The notes under the pieces were generated by a model. It saw nothing but the letters and a program-made list of their open reading frames with translations. It made no database searches and was not told the DNA's origin. A stretch of 54,454 bases of DNA from Pseudobutyrivibrio ruminis (GTDB lineage Bacteria; Bacillota; Clostridia; Lachnospirales; Lachnospiraceae), in assembly GCA_015057315.1 (NCBI GenBank), contig SVER01000023.1:1-54454 (forward strand). The letters are read 5' to 3'. A program made the position numbers and the translations under genes. Every line of letters starts with the position of its first letter. Position 1 is the first letter of the stretch. Shown here piece after piece: positions 16,276 through 24,432 of the stretch.

Positions 16276-17703
16276 TTATTGTTCCATGTCTATAGCATCT
16301 TGAGCTTCTTGTAAAGCGTCGTCGATTGAGTAGTCTGGATCTTCAAGTACTTCGTTAAGTGTTGTTGTGCAGAGATACTCGTTGATTGTTGGGCTGATAG
16401 ATACAACTGAAATCTTACCAATGTTGTCCATTCCGATGTCGCTTAATACATCATATGGATAGTTGATGAAGAACTGGTTGTACTGGTTGTTATCATCATG
16501 TGCGAATGCTTCATCACCCCAAAGAGCTGTGTTACATACATCAAATCCAAGTGTATCCCAGATATGCTGTTCACCAGCTTCTGACATCTTAGCCCAGCAT
16601 GTGAACTCTGCTGCAAGCTCCTTGTTAGCTGACTGCTGTGTTACAACTGTACCTGTACCACCAATACCTACTGAGCACTTCTGGCCTTCCTTGAATACAG
16701 GACACTTAGCGATGTACCAGTTACCCTTCTCATCAGGCATGTAGTTTGTGAAACGTGACATATACCACATTGCCTTAGGGAATGAAACAATGTTTCTGTC
16801 CATAATGTTCTGGAAACCAGCTTCAAGGTCAACATGTCCATCTGGAGAAACCATTGCAAATCCTGACTTTAACCAAGACTGCTGCATTGTAAGCATTTCC
16901 TTAACTGAATCAAGCTGAACGTTTGCAGGACCTTCGAATCCACCTGTCCAATCATCACCGTACTCAGCCATTGCAAGCCAGAGCCAATCAACTCCGCCTG
17001 TATCAACTGATGTAAAGTACTTTGTATCATCTCCTAAAGCTGTAAGGTATTCATTACCAAGAGCTTCGTAATCTTTCCATGTCTTAACTGCATCAATCTT
17101 TGCAATTACTTCATCCTGGCTAAGTCCCATAGCCTCGCTCATAGCAGCTACGTTGTAGTACATTACTGTAGCACCTACGTGGTATGGAGCACCGTAGTAG
17201 TTACCATCTTCACCCTGATATGTTTCCATTCTTGCAGGAACCATTGTATCAAGGTAATCCTTAGCGTAATCGTTAAGTGGTACAAGCCACTGATCAAGGC
17301 CTTCAACTACGTTAGGGAACTGACCAACTTCTACATCACAGATATCTGGAGCACCTGTGCCAGCCTCAAGAGCTGTAAGAAGCTTTGTATGCATATCACC
17401 ATATGGATATGTTGTACATGTAATTTCGATTGTGTTGTCTGGGTGTTCCTTGTTCCACTCCTCTGCCATAACACCGTAGTGCTGACCGTGAAGCTCAACG
17501 AATGTCCACATCTCAAGATGTGTTCCGTTTGGATCACCAAATGTGTTTGTTACTACCTCTGACTCAGCTGACTCAGCAGCCTCCTCATCTGTTGCAGCAG
17601 CGTCAGGATCAACCCCGCCTTCTGAAGCTGCTCCGCCGCAGCCTACGAATAAGCTTGCTGCCATTGATGTGCAAAGTAATGCACTAATCAACTTCTTCTT
17701 CAT
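16276..17703 (-). CDS. Lipoprotein sugar-binding protein of the arabinan-locus ABC importer
   Basis: Extracellular solute-binding protein, family 1 (475 residues), anchored by a lipid on Cys22 (lipobox FVGC). A Ser/Glu/Ala-rich linker (about 25-50) separates the anchor from the binding domain. The fold is that of CUT1 binding proteins (HLEMWTFVELHGQHYGVMAEEW near the start; DICDVEVGQFPNVV; MWYMSRFTNYMP). It likely captures arabino-oligosaccharides released outside by the GH43 lipoprotein at 20357. The gene has its own strong promoter and palindromic upstream site and is the first of the binding protein, permease, permease, abfA operon. Confidence 0.94.
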   Translation of the reverse strand: MKKKLISALLCTSMAASLFVGCGGAASEGGVDPDAAATDEEAAESAESEVVTNTFGDPNGTHLEMWTFVELHGQHYGVMAEEWNKEHPDNTIEITCTTYPYGDMHTKLLTALEAGTGAPDICDVEVGQFPNVVEGLDQWLVPLNDYAKDYLDTMVPARMETYQGEDGNYYGAPYHVGATVMYYNVAAMSEAMGLSQDEVIAKIDAVKTWKDYEALGNEYLTALGDDTKYFTSVDTGGVDWLWLAMAEYGDDWTGGFEGPANVQLDSVKEMLTMQQSWLKSGFAMVSPDGHVDLEAGFQNIMDRNIVSFPKAMWYMSRFTNYMPDEKGNWYIAKCPVFKEGQKCSVGIGGTGTVVTQQSANKELAAEFTCWAKMSEAGEQHIWDTLGFDVCNTALWGDEAFAHDDNNQYNQFFINYPYDVLSDIGMDNIGKISVVSISPTINEYLCTTTLNEVLEDPDYSIDDALQEAQDAIDMEQ

Positions 17704-17832
17704 TCTTCTCCTCCTTTTGTAAAAAGAAAATGTTAATTTTAATTGTTTAGAACTTTTAAAGTGTAGTACAATTGACTGAGGCTTGTTAGTCGAAGGTCTA
17801 ACTTGTAAAAGCTCTTTAACGATTATGTAACT

Positions 17833-17860
17833 ATTATAAATCTGCAGTATTATAAGTCAA
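17833..17860 (-). promoter_or_regulatory. Promoter of the sugar importer operon
   Basis: TTGACT (complement of 17855-17860), 16-bp spacer, TATAAT (complement of 17833-17838). The leader to the binding-protein ATG is about 120 nt and contains a small hairpin (GTTAG/CTAAC around a CTTCG loop). A 28-bp palindromic site begins one nucleotide upstream of the -35. Confidence 0.8.
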
Positions 17861-17861
17861 T

Positions 17862-17889
17862 AAATATTTTAGATTTTTCTAAAGTATTT
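17862..17889. promoter_or_regulatory. Palindromic operator A, importer promoter
   Basis: Arms AAATATTTTAGA (17862-17873) and TCTAAAGTATTT (17878-17889) pair at 11 of 12 positions around a TTTT centre. The 28-bp site matches the one at 21981-22008 at 24 of 28 positions and has the same one-nucleotide gap to the -35 box. This placement fits an activator contacting RNA polymerase. Confidence 0.75.
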
Positions 17890-17985
17890 TGGATATTCTT
17901 TTATTCTTCACAAATTCGCCATAGATTTTTTAGGCAAATTACACAACAGTTTTAAGAATTCATTGATTTCATGCGCAAAATCGTC

Positions 17986-18013
17986 AATAGATTTAATTTT
18001 TTCTAAAATAAAA
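17986..18013. promoter_or_regulatory. Weaker operator-like site C upstream of the ArsR-like regulator
   Basis: Aligns with site B (21981-22008) at 21 of 28 positions, including the unbroken TTTTTCTAAAATAA block, but its left arm is degenerate. It ends 22 bp before the regulator's -35. The region is AT-rich, so chance similarity is possible; autoregulation would fit. Confidence 0.4.
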
Positions 18014-18035
18014 GCAGGGTTTTCGGCCTTAAATA

Positions 18036-18064
18036 TTGACATGAATTGTAGTAATTTTTATAAT
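18036..18064 (+). promoter_or_regulatory. Promoter of the ArsR-like regulator gene
   Basis: Consensus TTGACA (18036-18041), 17-bp spacer and TATAAT (18059-18064), with start of transcription expected near 18071 and the ATG at 18105. Confidence 0.85.
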
Positions 18065-18104
18065 TATGGTAATTATTTTATATTCTTTTAAAAGGAGCAG
18101 TGTA

Positions 18105-19025
18105 ATGATTCATATCACATCACTGGAAGAAGGACTTGAATTATTTAAAGCCTTAGGCTCAGACGTGCGTATCCAGATACTTAACATATTACTAGAGAAC
18201 GATCATATGAGCATGAATCAATTAGCCACAGAGCTAAAGCTATCAAACGGCGCTCTTACAGGTCATATTAAGAAGCTTGAGGAATGTGGTCTTATTTCTA
18301 CATCTAATGAATCTGCCAGCCATGGCAATTCCAAGATTTGCTCTGTTATTCAGGACAAAATCGTAGTAGAAATTGAAAAGCCAGAAGACCTTACTAATGT
18401 ATTTACTACTGATATTAAGGTTGGTCAGTTTTCTAAATATGATATCTGTCCTACATGTGGTCTTGCCAACAGTCAATCAGTTATCGGAGAGATTGACGAC
18501 AGCAGATACTTTAGTCATCCAGACCATTTCAATGCAGATATACTTTGGTTTACAAAAGGATATGTAGAGTACTCTCTTCCAAATCTTATACCTAGCAACA
18601 ATCAAATCACTCAGATTTCCATCTCATTTGAGATTTCATCTGAGGCACCAGGCATCGACAACAACTGGCCAAGTGATATTTCATTCTCACTTAACGGCAA
18701 GAAGCTTGGTATGTGGACAAGCCCTGGTGATTTCGGTGGAGAAATCCGCGGAATGTTTACACCTGACTGGTTCCCACCTAACTGGAATCAATATGGTTTG
18801 TTAAAGCTTTTAGTTGTAAATAAGCATGGAACTTTCATTGATGGTTTACAGATTTCAGATATCACTATCGAGGATTTAGAGCTAGCGCAAGGGGCGCCAC
18901 TAGATTTTAGAATTGCGGTTGAAGATGACGCTGAACATATCGGAGGTGTTACACTCTTCGGAAAGACCTTCGGAAATTATGGACAGGATATACGTGTAGC
19001 AATCAACTATTGTCCTGTAAAATAA
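18105..19025 (+). CDS. ArsR-like winged-helix regulator with C-terminal beta-rich sensor domain
   Basis: A 306-residue regulator, divergent from the sugar importer operon. Residues 1-85 form an ArsR-type winged helix (FKALGSDVRIQILNILLEN, then MSMNQLATELKLSNGALTGHIKKLEECGLI). A CPTCG pair (about residue 126) may bind metal or be structural. The C-terminal 200 residues are beta-rich (ISFSLNGKKLGMWTSPGDFGGE, GMFTPDWFPPNWNQYG) and look like a jelly-roll ligand domain rather than the metal sites of classical ArsR. I infer it senses an arabinan-derived sugar and controls both sites A and B. The ATG at 18105 follows AAAGGAG by 7 nt; an in-frame ATG at 18066 lies too close to the predicted transcription start. 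Confidence 0.85.
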   Translation: MIHITSLEEGLELFKALGSDVRIQILNILLENDHMSMNQLATELKLSNGALTGHIKKLEECGLISTSNESASHGNSKICSVIQDKIVVEIEKPEDLTNVFTTDIKVGQFSKYDICPTCGLANSQSVIGEIDDSRYFSHPDHFNADILWFTKGYVEYSLPNLIPSNNQITQISISFEISSEAPGIDNNWPSDISFSLNGKKLGMWTSPGDFGGEIRGMFTPDWFPPNWNQYGLLKLLVVNKHGTFIDGLQISDITIEDLELAQGAPLDFRIAVEDDAEHIGGVTLFGKTFGNYGQDIRVAINYCPVK

Positions 19026-19029
19026 AAAA

Positions 19030-19140
19030 GGCTTCCCCCAGTGGGGGAAGCTGTCACCGCAGGTGACTGATGAGGGCTGTATGTAGAGATAACCCTCATC
19101 CGTCTGCTACGCAGCCACCTTCCCCCAGAGGGGGAAGGCT
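19030..19140. repeat. Two-hairpin intergenic repeat, head-to-head pair (copies 3 and 4)
   Basis: Two copies in opposite orientation (19030-19076 and 19093-19140) joined at their CCTCATC ends. Each GGCTTCCCCC hairpin directly follows a stop codon, that of the plus-strand regulator (19025) and that of the minus-strand gene ending at 19147. With flanking A and T runs the pair looks like a bidirectional terminator. Hairpin 1 arms are GTCACC/GGTGAC and GTCTGC/GCAGCC. Confidence 0.85.
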
Positions 19141-19146
19141 ATTTTT

Positions 19147-19395
19147 TTACCATTTTTTCTTCGGGCAGCGGGATACTTTGGCGGTGGCGCGAAGTTCGAC
19201 GTAGCAGCCGCAGGACATACAGGTGCCTTCGTTTAATTTGTCACAAGACTTGCAGATAGATAAACGATTTTCATATTCTTCGTCGCTTACCATATCTTCC
19301 TGCTTCAATGCTGCCTTGTATTTTTCAATCATAGAGGTGTCTGCATCAATCATATCTCTCAGCAGACACCTGGTACATACTCTGTTTTCAATCAT
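19147..19395 (-). CDS. Small cysteine-rich protein (DUF6171-like)
   Basis: 82 residues with seven cysteines arranged as likely zinc ligands: VCTRCLLRDM near the start, SICKSCDKLNEGTCMSCGCY in the middle and SRCPKKKW at the end. This spacing matches the DUF6171 family of small Clostridial proteins, function unknown. The ATG at 19395 overlaps the end of the upstream GH43 gene by 8 nt (ATGATTGA), which favours coupled translation; an alternative in-frame ATG lies at 19416. Presence in the arabinan operon may be incidental. Confidence 0.7.
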   Translation of the reverse strand: MIENRVCTRCLLRDMIDADTSMIEKYKAALKQEDMVSDEEYENRLSICKSCDKLNEGTCMSCGCYVELRATAKVSRCPKKKW

Positions 19396-20335
19396 AACTA
19401 AATACTGGTCTTCCATCCTGCCATCCAAACTTCATAAGCATTGCATGACGATTAGGATTGTAAAGTGGGTCTCCTACTATTTCAGTTTCTGTTCTGGCAT
19501 GATAAACAAGAATATCATTTCCCTCTTCATCAACTGTAAATGAATTATGACCTGGCCCGTATACTACATGCTTTTCTGATGATGCAAGTACAGGATATCT
19601 CTCCTTCTTCCAAGAAAGAGGATCTAGTAAATCGCTGTTTTCATCTGCTGTAAGCATACCCATGCAGTAGTTGATACCAGTATCGCTAGCTGAGTAAGTC
19701 ATGAAAATCTTACCATTTCGCTTAATAACTGATGGACCTTCGTTTACCCAGAAGCCATGGCGCTCCCAATCATAGTCAGGAGTTGTAAGAAGCACCTGAT
19801 CTGTCTCAAGGGTGTAGCCGTTTTTCATTCTGGCAATATAAAGATTAGATATCTGTTTACCTACGCCTGTTTTCTCTGCCCAAATATAATACCACTTCCC
19901 ATGGTTTTCAAAAACAGTTGCGTCCAAAGAAAAGGCCTCAAATGAAAATTCATCTGTTTCTGCTCTTGTCATTTTGCCCTTTTCAATCCAAGGGTCACGC
20001 ATTGGGTCATCTCCCTGGCACTCCAATACATAAGGACGAATCTTCCAGATATCTTCCATTTCACCGCCTGCATAATAGATATACCATTTGCCAAAAAGAT
20101 AGTGAATCTCTGGTGCCCAGATATGTTTAGACTGTGGTCCTGATTCATGCTTGTGCCAGATTTCTAGCTCTGGTGCATCTTTAAGTCCTTCAAGCGTTCC
20201 ACTGCATCGAAGAACTATTTTGTCATATTCTGGCACTGATGCTGTGAAATAGTATTTGCCATTAGTATGTCTGTACACATAAGGATCTGCTCGCTGTAAA
20301 ATCCAAGGTTTATTGTATTCAAAATATTTGTCCAT
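19388..20335 (-). CDS. Cytosolic GH43 glycosidase (arabinofuranosidase/xylosidase type)
   Basis: Five-bladed beta-propeller inverting hydrolase, 315 residues, a single GH43 domain with no signal peptide. Candidate catalytic triad: Asp17 (RADPYVY), Asp138 (SLDATVF) and Glu199 (VNEGPSV). WAPEIHYLFGKWYIYYAGG is the typical blade motif. It most likely trims imported arabino- or arabinoxylo-oligosaccharides alongside the GH51 enzyme. It follows the secreted GH43 gene after 21 nt and overlaps the next small gene by 8 nt, so all three share the promoter at 21951-21979. Confidence 0.92.
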   Translation of the reverse strand: MDKYFEYNKPWILQRADPYVYRHTNGKYYFTASVPEYDKIVLRCSGTLEGLKDAPELEIWHKHESGPQSKHIWAPEIHYLFGKWYIYYAGGEMEDIWKIRPYVLECQGDDPMRDPWIEKGKMTRAETDEFSFEAFSLDATVFENHGKWYYIWAEKTGVGKQISNLYIARMKNGYTLETDQVLLTTPDYDWERHGFWVNEGPSVIKRNGKIFMTYSASDTGINYCMGMLTADENSDLLDPLSWKKERYPVLASSEKHVVYGPGHNSFTVDEEGNDILVYHARTETEIVGDPLYNPNRHAMLMKFGWQDGRPVFSYD

Positions 20336-20356
20336 TTTTTTATTTTTCTCTCCTCT

Positions 20357-21880
20357 TTAGTATTTAACTCCCCAAACTGATTCGTTACCACCTACAGCAG
20401 AAAAAGTCATCACATCTGTGCCTGCCTCATCTTTCATCTGACAAAATACACCGCTGAATTCTTTGTCTCCCATTTTTATATTCATGTAGTAGCTGCCATC
20501 CTTCATGCTCCATGCGCCTGACACTTCTTCTCCTTCTACAGAACCATTCTTGTTTAGATAGAAGATTCTAGGATTAGCAATATCGCTGGAAATATCAGTG
20601 CCCTGGTTAATCACATAGTAACGGCCAACTACATCATCCTTGCTGTATCCCTTATCAGAAACAGTCTCCCCCTGTGTCTGATATGGAAGCTCACATGGCC
20701 AGCCTTCTGCATTCATCAGCATCTGATGAACACGTGGTGAATGATTTTCTCCGCCATCATTAAATCTGGTGTGGTAAACTACGTAAACCTTGCCATCCTT
20801 ATCAACAAAGGCTGAATTATGACCTGTTGCCATATAGGCCTTATCAAGACTAGGAAGCTTGTAATTACCTGAAAGCTTAAGTCCGAAGTTTTCATGCATT
20901 GCACTCTTCTCTGGATAAGCCCCATTCATATCTACATACTCTCCACCTACAGTCTTAGAGCGGAATACTCTCATCTGATATCCACCATTGCTGGTAAGAC
21001 CACCGTATGATACGAACAGATAGTAGTAATCTGTAGCTTCGTCATACATAATATATGGTCCTTCAATAGAGATGTGACCACCGCCAAGCAGCTTCTTACC
21101 AAAATATGCATCTACACCATTTGCTTCATCAGCCTTTGGATGAATAACAAGCCCAGTAGCTGGGTCCAGCTCAAGAAGATATATACCACCTGACCATGAA
21201 CCGTAAACCATCCACATTCTGCCATCTTTATCATAGAACACTGTTGGGTCGATGGCATTTGGGTAATCTTCGTAGTTATAAGCGCCACCCTTTATATAAT
21301 GTTTCTTGGCATAATCCTCATCTACATAATCAAGCACATCAGTTGCTTTAATATTTTTATTTGTAAAGCCTGAATAAATAAGTGCTCCCTGCCATTCAAA
21401 TGGTCCCTCTGGGGATGTACTGGTGCCAAAGCACAGGTTCGAAGCATTAAATGTACTGGTTGTGCAATAATACATATAGTACAAACCTGTAGTTTCGTTG
21501 TAAATCACATCAGGTGCCCACACATGGGTACCACCATCATCTGTTTTGATGATACTGTCCTTTGAGCCGGAATAAGCAAATGCCTTATCCTTCACATCAT
21601 AAATCTGACCGTAAACTGGATTGGTCTTCATATATCCATCTGCAATACTCTCCCAATTAAGTAAATCAGTACTTTTTGCAGCTGTCATATGAGAGCCGTA
21701 AATATAATATGTTCCGTCAATTTCTAAAATGGATGGATCATGGACAGATACGCCCGAAGATACGTCGCCTACAGCTATGCCGTCGTAGCTAACTGTAAAG
21801 TTTTTAGATTCTGAGCCCGCGCATGCTGTAAGACCTCCAACCATAGAAACTGCCAGAACACATGAAATAAATCTTTTCAT
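20357..21880 (-). CDS. Extracellular GH43 lipoprotein, probable endo-1,5-alpha-L-arabinanase
   Basis: A 507-residue lipoprotein (lipobox LTAC, Cys20) with a GH43 catalytic domain: Asp48 (VHDPSILEIDGTYYIYGSH), Asp211 (AIDPTVFYD) and Glu273 (SIEGPYIMYD). A C-terminal beta domain of about 100 residues follows (from GRYYVINQGTDIS, about 415, to the WGVKY end). The two-domain layout resembles B. subtilis Abn2, an endo-arabinanase with a lipocalin-like C-terminal domain. It would cut arabinan at the cell surface and feed oligosaccharides to the importer. Its promoter carries the same palindromic upstream site as the importer operon. Confidence 0.92.
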   Translation of the reverse strand: MKRFISCVLAVSMVGGLTACAGSESKNFTVSYDGIAVGDVSSGVSVHDPSILEIDGTYYIYGSHMTAAKSTDLLNWESIADGYMKTNPVYGQIYDVKDKAFAYSGSKDSIIKTDDGGTHVWAPDVIYNETTGLYYMYYCTTSTFNASNLCFGTSTSPEGPFEWQGALIYSGFTNKNIKATDVLDYVDEDYAKKHYIKGGAYNYEDYPNAIDPTVFYDKDGRMWMVYGSWSGGIYLLELDPATGLVIHPKADEANGVDAYFGKKLLGGGHISIEGPYIMYDEATDYYYLFVSYGGLTSNGGYQMRVFRSKTVGGEYVDMNGAYPEKSAMHENFGLKLSGNYKLPSLDKAYMATGHNSAFVDKDGKVYVVYHTRFNDGGENHSPRVHQMLMNAEGWPCELPYQTQGETVSDKGYSKDDVVGRYYVINQGTDISSDIANPRIFYLNKNGSVEGEEVSGAWSMKDGSYYMNIKMGDKEFSGVFCQMKDEAGTDVMTFSAVGGNESVWGVKY

Positions 21881-21950
21881 GCGTCTCCTCCTTTGTCTTA
21901 TTGCTTAGCATCAAGCCCCTATAAAAAATGCTTAGCTTTATTTCAAAAAT

Positions 21951-21979
21951 AATATATCAAATTATATTTAGATTTTCAA
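21951..21979 (-). promoter_or_regulatory. Promoter of the GH43 operon
   Basis: TTGAAA (complement of 21974-21979), 17-bp spacer, TATATT (complement of 21951-21956). The leader to the ATG at 21880 is about 65 nt. Operator B begins one nucleotide upstream of the -35. Confidence 0.75.
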
Positions 21980-21980
21980 T

Positions 21981-22008
21981 AATTATTTTATATTTTTCTA
22001 AAATAATT
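21981..22008. promoter_or_regulatory. Palindromic operator B, GH43 promoter
   Basis: Perfect 10-bp arms AATTATTTTA (21981-21990) and TAAAATAATT (21999-22008) around TATTTTTC. It matches operator A at 24 of 28 positions with identical placement against the -35, supporting shared control of secreted hydrolase and importer. Confidence 0.75.
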
Positions 22009-22018
22009 AAGCGCCATA

Positions 22019-22061
22019 CTAAAAAACCCCTTTACCGTACAAATTACGATAAAGGGGTTTT
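22019..22061 (-). terminator. Terminator of the CoA-transferase gene
   Basis: AAACCCCTTTA pairs with TAAAGGGGTTT across a short inner stem (CGT/ACG), followed on the minus strand by a T run. It lies 17 nt after the CoA-transferase stop codon. Confidence 0.85.
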
Positions 22062-22077
22062 ATCTTAAACATAACAA

Positions 22078-23418
22078 TTATTTATTTGAACGTCTCCAAA
22101 TGTGCATCTTCTCAGCCTCAGCAATAAGCTCATCTCTGAAATCAGGATGTGCAATACTGATAATCTTTTCTGCACGTTCCCAAGCTGAAAGACCCTTAAG
22201 GCAAACCTTACCATATTCTGTTACAAGGTAATGTGTGTTTGCACGAGTATCTGTAACAATAGAGCCCTCTGCAAGTGTAGGACGGATACGGCTCTTTACT
22301 GTGCCATCCTTTGTTGTGAATGTAGATGAAAGACATACAAAGCTCTTACCACCATTAGAAAGATAAGCGCCAAGTACGAAGTCAAGCTGTCCGCCTGCAC
22401 CAGAGATGTGCTTTGTTCCAGCTGACTCAGCGTTAATCTGACCATATAAATCTACATCAACGGCGTTGTTGATAGAGATGAAGTTATCAAGTGCTGAAAT
22501 CTGACGGATATCGTTAGTGTAATCAACAGGTGCGCTCATAAGCTCTGGATTCTCATCCATGTAATCGTACATCTTCTTTGTACCAGCACCGAAAGCGTAT
22601 GTCTGACGGAATCTGTCGATGTTCTTCTTAGAACCGTTAATCTTACCAGCTCTTGCAATATCAACAAATGCATCAACGTACATTTCTGTGTGAACACCAA
22701 GATCCTTAAGGTCAGATTCTGCAATCATGGCACCTACAGTATTAGGCATGCCACCGATACCAAGCTGTAAGCAGGCACCATTTGGAATCTCTTCAACGAT
22801 AAGCTTGGCAACAGCCTTATCTACATCTGTAGGAGTGCTTGCGCCACCCATCTCAAGGATAGCTGGGTTCTCACCCTCAACAATAGCATCTACCTTAGAA
22901 ATGTGGACACCTTCCTCGAAACCACCAAGGCAGCGAGGCATGTTCTCGTTAACCTCTACAATAATATGCTTAGATTTCTCAACTGCTGCATAAAGATGAG
23001 ATGCATTAGGACCAAAGTTAAAGTAACCATGGTTATCCATAGGTGCAGTTACAATCATAAGAACATCGTTTGGCTCGATGTGCTCACGATAGTATCTAGG
23101 AAGCTCAGAGTATCTGATAGGTGCATAGTATGAGCAGCCTTTCGCAATAAGCTTACGCTCGATACCACCCATGTGCCATGAGTTCCAGCAGAAATGCTCA
23201 CCTGCATCTTCTCTTTCGAAGATAGCTGGAAGCTTCATTAAAATACCACCACGAACCTTAACATCACGTAACTCATCTGTACGGGCAGCAAGTGCCTTAT
23301 CAAGGGCATCCGGTGTACCTGTACACCAACCGTAATCTACCCAATCTCCGCTTTTTACAACCTTAACAGCCTCTGCTGCTGTTGTAAGCTTGCGCTTATA
23401 TTCAGCTTGAAAATCCAT
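22078..23418 (-). CDS. Acetyl-CoA hydrolase/transferase family protein, probable butyryl-CoA:acetate CoA-transferase
   Basis: Moves CoA from butyryl-CoA to acetate, the usual last step of butyrate formation in Roseburia and Butyrivibrio relatives. The 446-residue length fits. The expected active-site glutamate is Glu245 in [11 protein letters not shown], and the CoA-binding stretch is [20 protein letters not shown]. The Arg/Thr/Trp-rich start ([21 protein letters not shown]) is the usual N-terminal motif. 4-hydroxybutyrate CoA-transferase is the main alternative in this family; the [20 protein letters not shown] wording is closer to the butyrate enzymes as I remember them. Single-gene unit with a strong promoter and terminator, as expected for a major catabolic enzyme. 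Confidence 0.85.
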   Translation of the reverse strand: MDFQAEYKRKLTTAAEAVKVVKSGDWVDYGWCTGTPDALDKALAARTDELRDVKVRGGILMKLPAIFEREDAGEHFCWNSWHMGGIERKLIAKGCSYYAPIRYSELPRYYREHIEPNDVLMIVTAPMDNHGYFNFGPNASHLYAAVEKSKHIIVEVNENMPRCLGGFEEGVHISKVDAIVEGENPAILEMGGASTPTDVDKAVAKLIVEEIPNGACLQLGIGGMPNTVGAMIAESDLKDLGVHTEMYVDAFVDIARAGKINGSKKNIDRFRQTYAFGAGTKKMYDYMDENPELMSAPVDYTNDIRQISALDNFISINNAVDVDLYGQINAESAGTKHISGAGGQLDFVLGAYLSNGGKSFVCLSSTFTTKDGTVKSRIRPTLAEGSIVTDTRANTHYLVTEYGKVCLKGLSAWERAEKIISIAHPDFRDELIAEAEKMHIWRRSNK

Positions 23419-23457
23419 AATAAACCTCCGCTCGTTAAAAATTTATCAATTAGTTAC

Positions 23458-23486
23458 ATTTTACCACTAAGCACCTCCACATTCAA
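23458..23486 (-). promoter_or_regulatory. Promoter of the CoA-transferase gene
   Basis: TTGAAT (complement of 23481-23486), 17-bp spacer ending in TGG, TAAAAT (complement of 23458-23463). It combines a good -35, an extended -10 and a near-consensus -10, and the gene's Shine-Dalgarno is GGAGG. Confidence 0.8.
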
Positions 23487-23549
23487 TCTATTTTGAGGGA
23501 AATCCGTTTACGATTTAACATAAATCTTACAAACATATCCTAAAACAAG

Positions 23550-23558
23550 TGGTATAAT
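23550..23558 (+). promoter_or_regulatory. Extended -10 promoter of the thioesterase gene
   Basis: TGGTATAAT at 23550-23558, 30 bp before the ATG. No convincing -35. Divergent from the CoA-transferase promoter about 90 bp away. Confidence 0.6.
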
Positions 23559-23588
23559 ATATTTACACATTCATAAGGAGGTAAGACT

Positions 23589-24044
23589 ATGGCTAAACAC
23601 GAAATCGAAGTTGCTGGTGCACCAAAACAGGTTACCATTACCCCTTTTGAGCATCACACAAAATATCATGAGACAGATTTGCAGGGTGTTATTCACACAT
23701 CTAATTATCTTAATTGGATTGAAGACGCCAGAATGAATCTGATGGAACAGATGGGACTTTCATTTAAGCAGATGCTAGATATGGAAATTAGTTCTCCAAT
23801 GATTTCCCACTCCATAGAATACAGAAGTGAAGTTAAATTTGACGAAACTGTTGTGGTAGAAACAAAGCTTTTGTCCTATGATGGGCATGAAATGGAGGTT
23901 GCTTATCGTATTTACGATAAAGCTACTGGAGAAGACAGGGCTATTGCAAAAACCAGCCATTGCTTTGTCGACAGAAGTGGCATACCAATTTCTATGAAGC
24001 GCGCTTATCCGGAGCTGGATACGAAGTTCTTTGAATTTAAATAA
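23589..24044 (+). CDS. Hotdog-fold acyl-CoA thioesterase (4HBT/YbgC type)
   Basis: A 151-residue single-domain thioesterase that hydrolyses acyl-CoA or acyl-carrier thioesters. The active-site helix motif is YHETDLQGVIHTSNYLNWIE (about 26-45), with Asp30 as the likely catalytic residue. The Shine-Dalgarno is AAGGAGG. It is divergent from the butyryl-CoA:acetate CoA-transferase gene, so it may act on the same short-chain CoA pool, but this is context only. It could also be a housekeeping YbgC-like enzyme. Confidence 0.88.
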   Translation: MAKHEIEVAGAPKQVTITPFEHHTKYHETDLQGVIHTSNYLNWIEDARMNLMEQMGLSFKQMLDMEISSPMISHSIEYRSEVKFDETVVVETKLLSYDGHEMEVAYRIYDKATGEDRAIAKTSHCFVDRSGIPISMKRAYPELDTKFFEFK

Positions 24045-24049
24045 AAAAT

Positions 24050-24170
24050 CGGATGAGGTGCTTTTTATACACACCTCATCCGTCACCTGCGGTGACAACT
24101 TGTCTCGCCTCCCGGCTCGGTCGTTGCTAAACAGGCTCCACTGGAGCCTAGCAACCCTCAAGGGGAAGGC
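24050..24170. repeat. Two-hairpin repeat (copy 5) interrupted by a second hairpin element
   Basis: 24074-24170 carries the usual CCTCATCC, hairpin 1 (GTCACC/GGTGAC) and a terminal AAGGGGAAGGC, but hairpin 2's left arm is split by about 53 bp (roughly 24099-24153). That insert folds on its own (GTTGCT...AGGCTCC-act-GGAGCCT-AGCAAC). To the left, 24050-24060 (CGGATGAGGTG) mirrors the repeat end, probably the remnant of a second, head-to-head copy as at 19030-19140. It lies between two convergent genes and ends 4 nt from the stop at 24175. Confidence 0.75.
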
Positions 24171-24174
24171 TTTT

Positions 24175-24417
24175 TTATTGTCCCTTTGCTCCTATTTCCA
24201 TTAATAGGTTGATGAGTTCGATGTCCGATTCCTGGACACGAAGGTTTGTTTCAATCTTCTCTCCGTTAGGATCTGTAATAGCAATCTCGATAACTGAACC
24301 CGGTGTCATCGCCTTACCCCTAGCTGCATTAAAAAATGGTAAAAGCTTAGGGTGATTTGAATTAAATTTTGCTGCTGCACTTCTTACTCTTAATAAGTCT
24401 GCTGGATTAAATGCCAT
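24175..24417 (-). CDS. Small conserved-looking hypothetical protein
   Basis: 80 residues, not recognised. An N-terminal helical part (NPADLLRVRSAAAKFNSNHP) is followed by a short beta-like segment (GSVIEIAITDPNGEKIETNL) and a C-terminal helix (IELINLLMEIGAK). No signal peptide or membrane span. The ATG lies 15 nt downstream of the histidine kinase stop codon, so the two are probably co-transcribed. A partner or output role for the kinase is possible but unsupported by sequence. Confidence 0.65.
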   Translation of the reverse strand: MAFNPADLLRVRSAAAKFNSNHPKLLPFFNAARGKAMTPGSVIEIAITDPNGEKIETNLRVQESDIELINLLMEIGAKGQ

Positions 24418-24432
24418 AATTCTATTCTCCTA

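Noticed and set aside
17179..17562. 127-codon open frame opposite the sugar-binding protein gene
   Set aside because: Contained in a clear lipoprotein gene; cysteine-rich low-quality translation typical of an antisense shadow.
17704..18035. A CcpA catabolite-repression site upstream of the sugar importer
   Set aside because: No sequence close to the cre consensus was found; the only good palindrome is the AT-rich site A.
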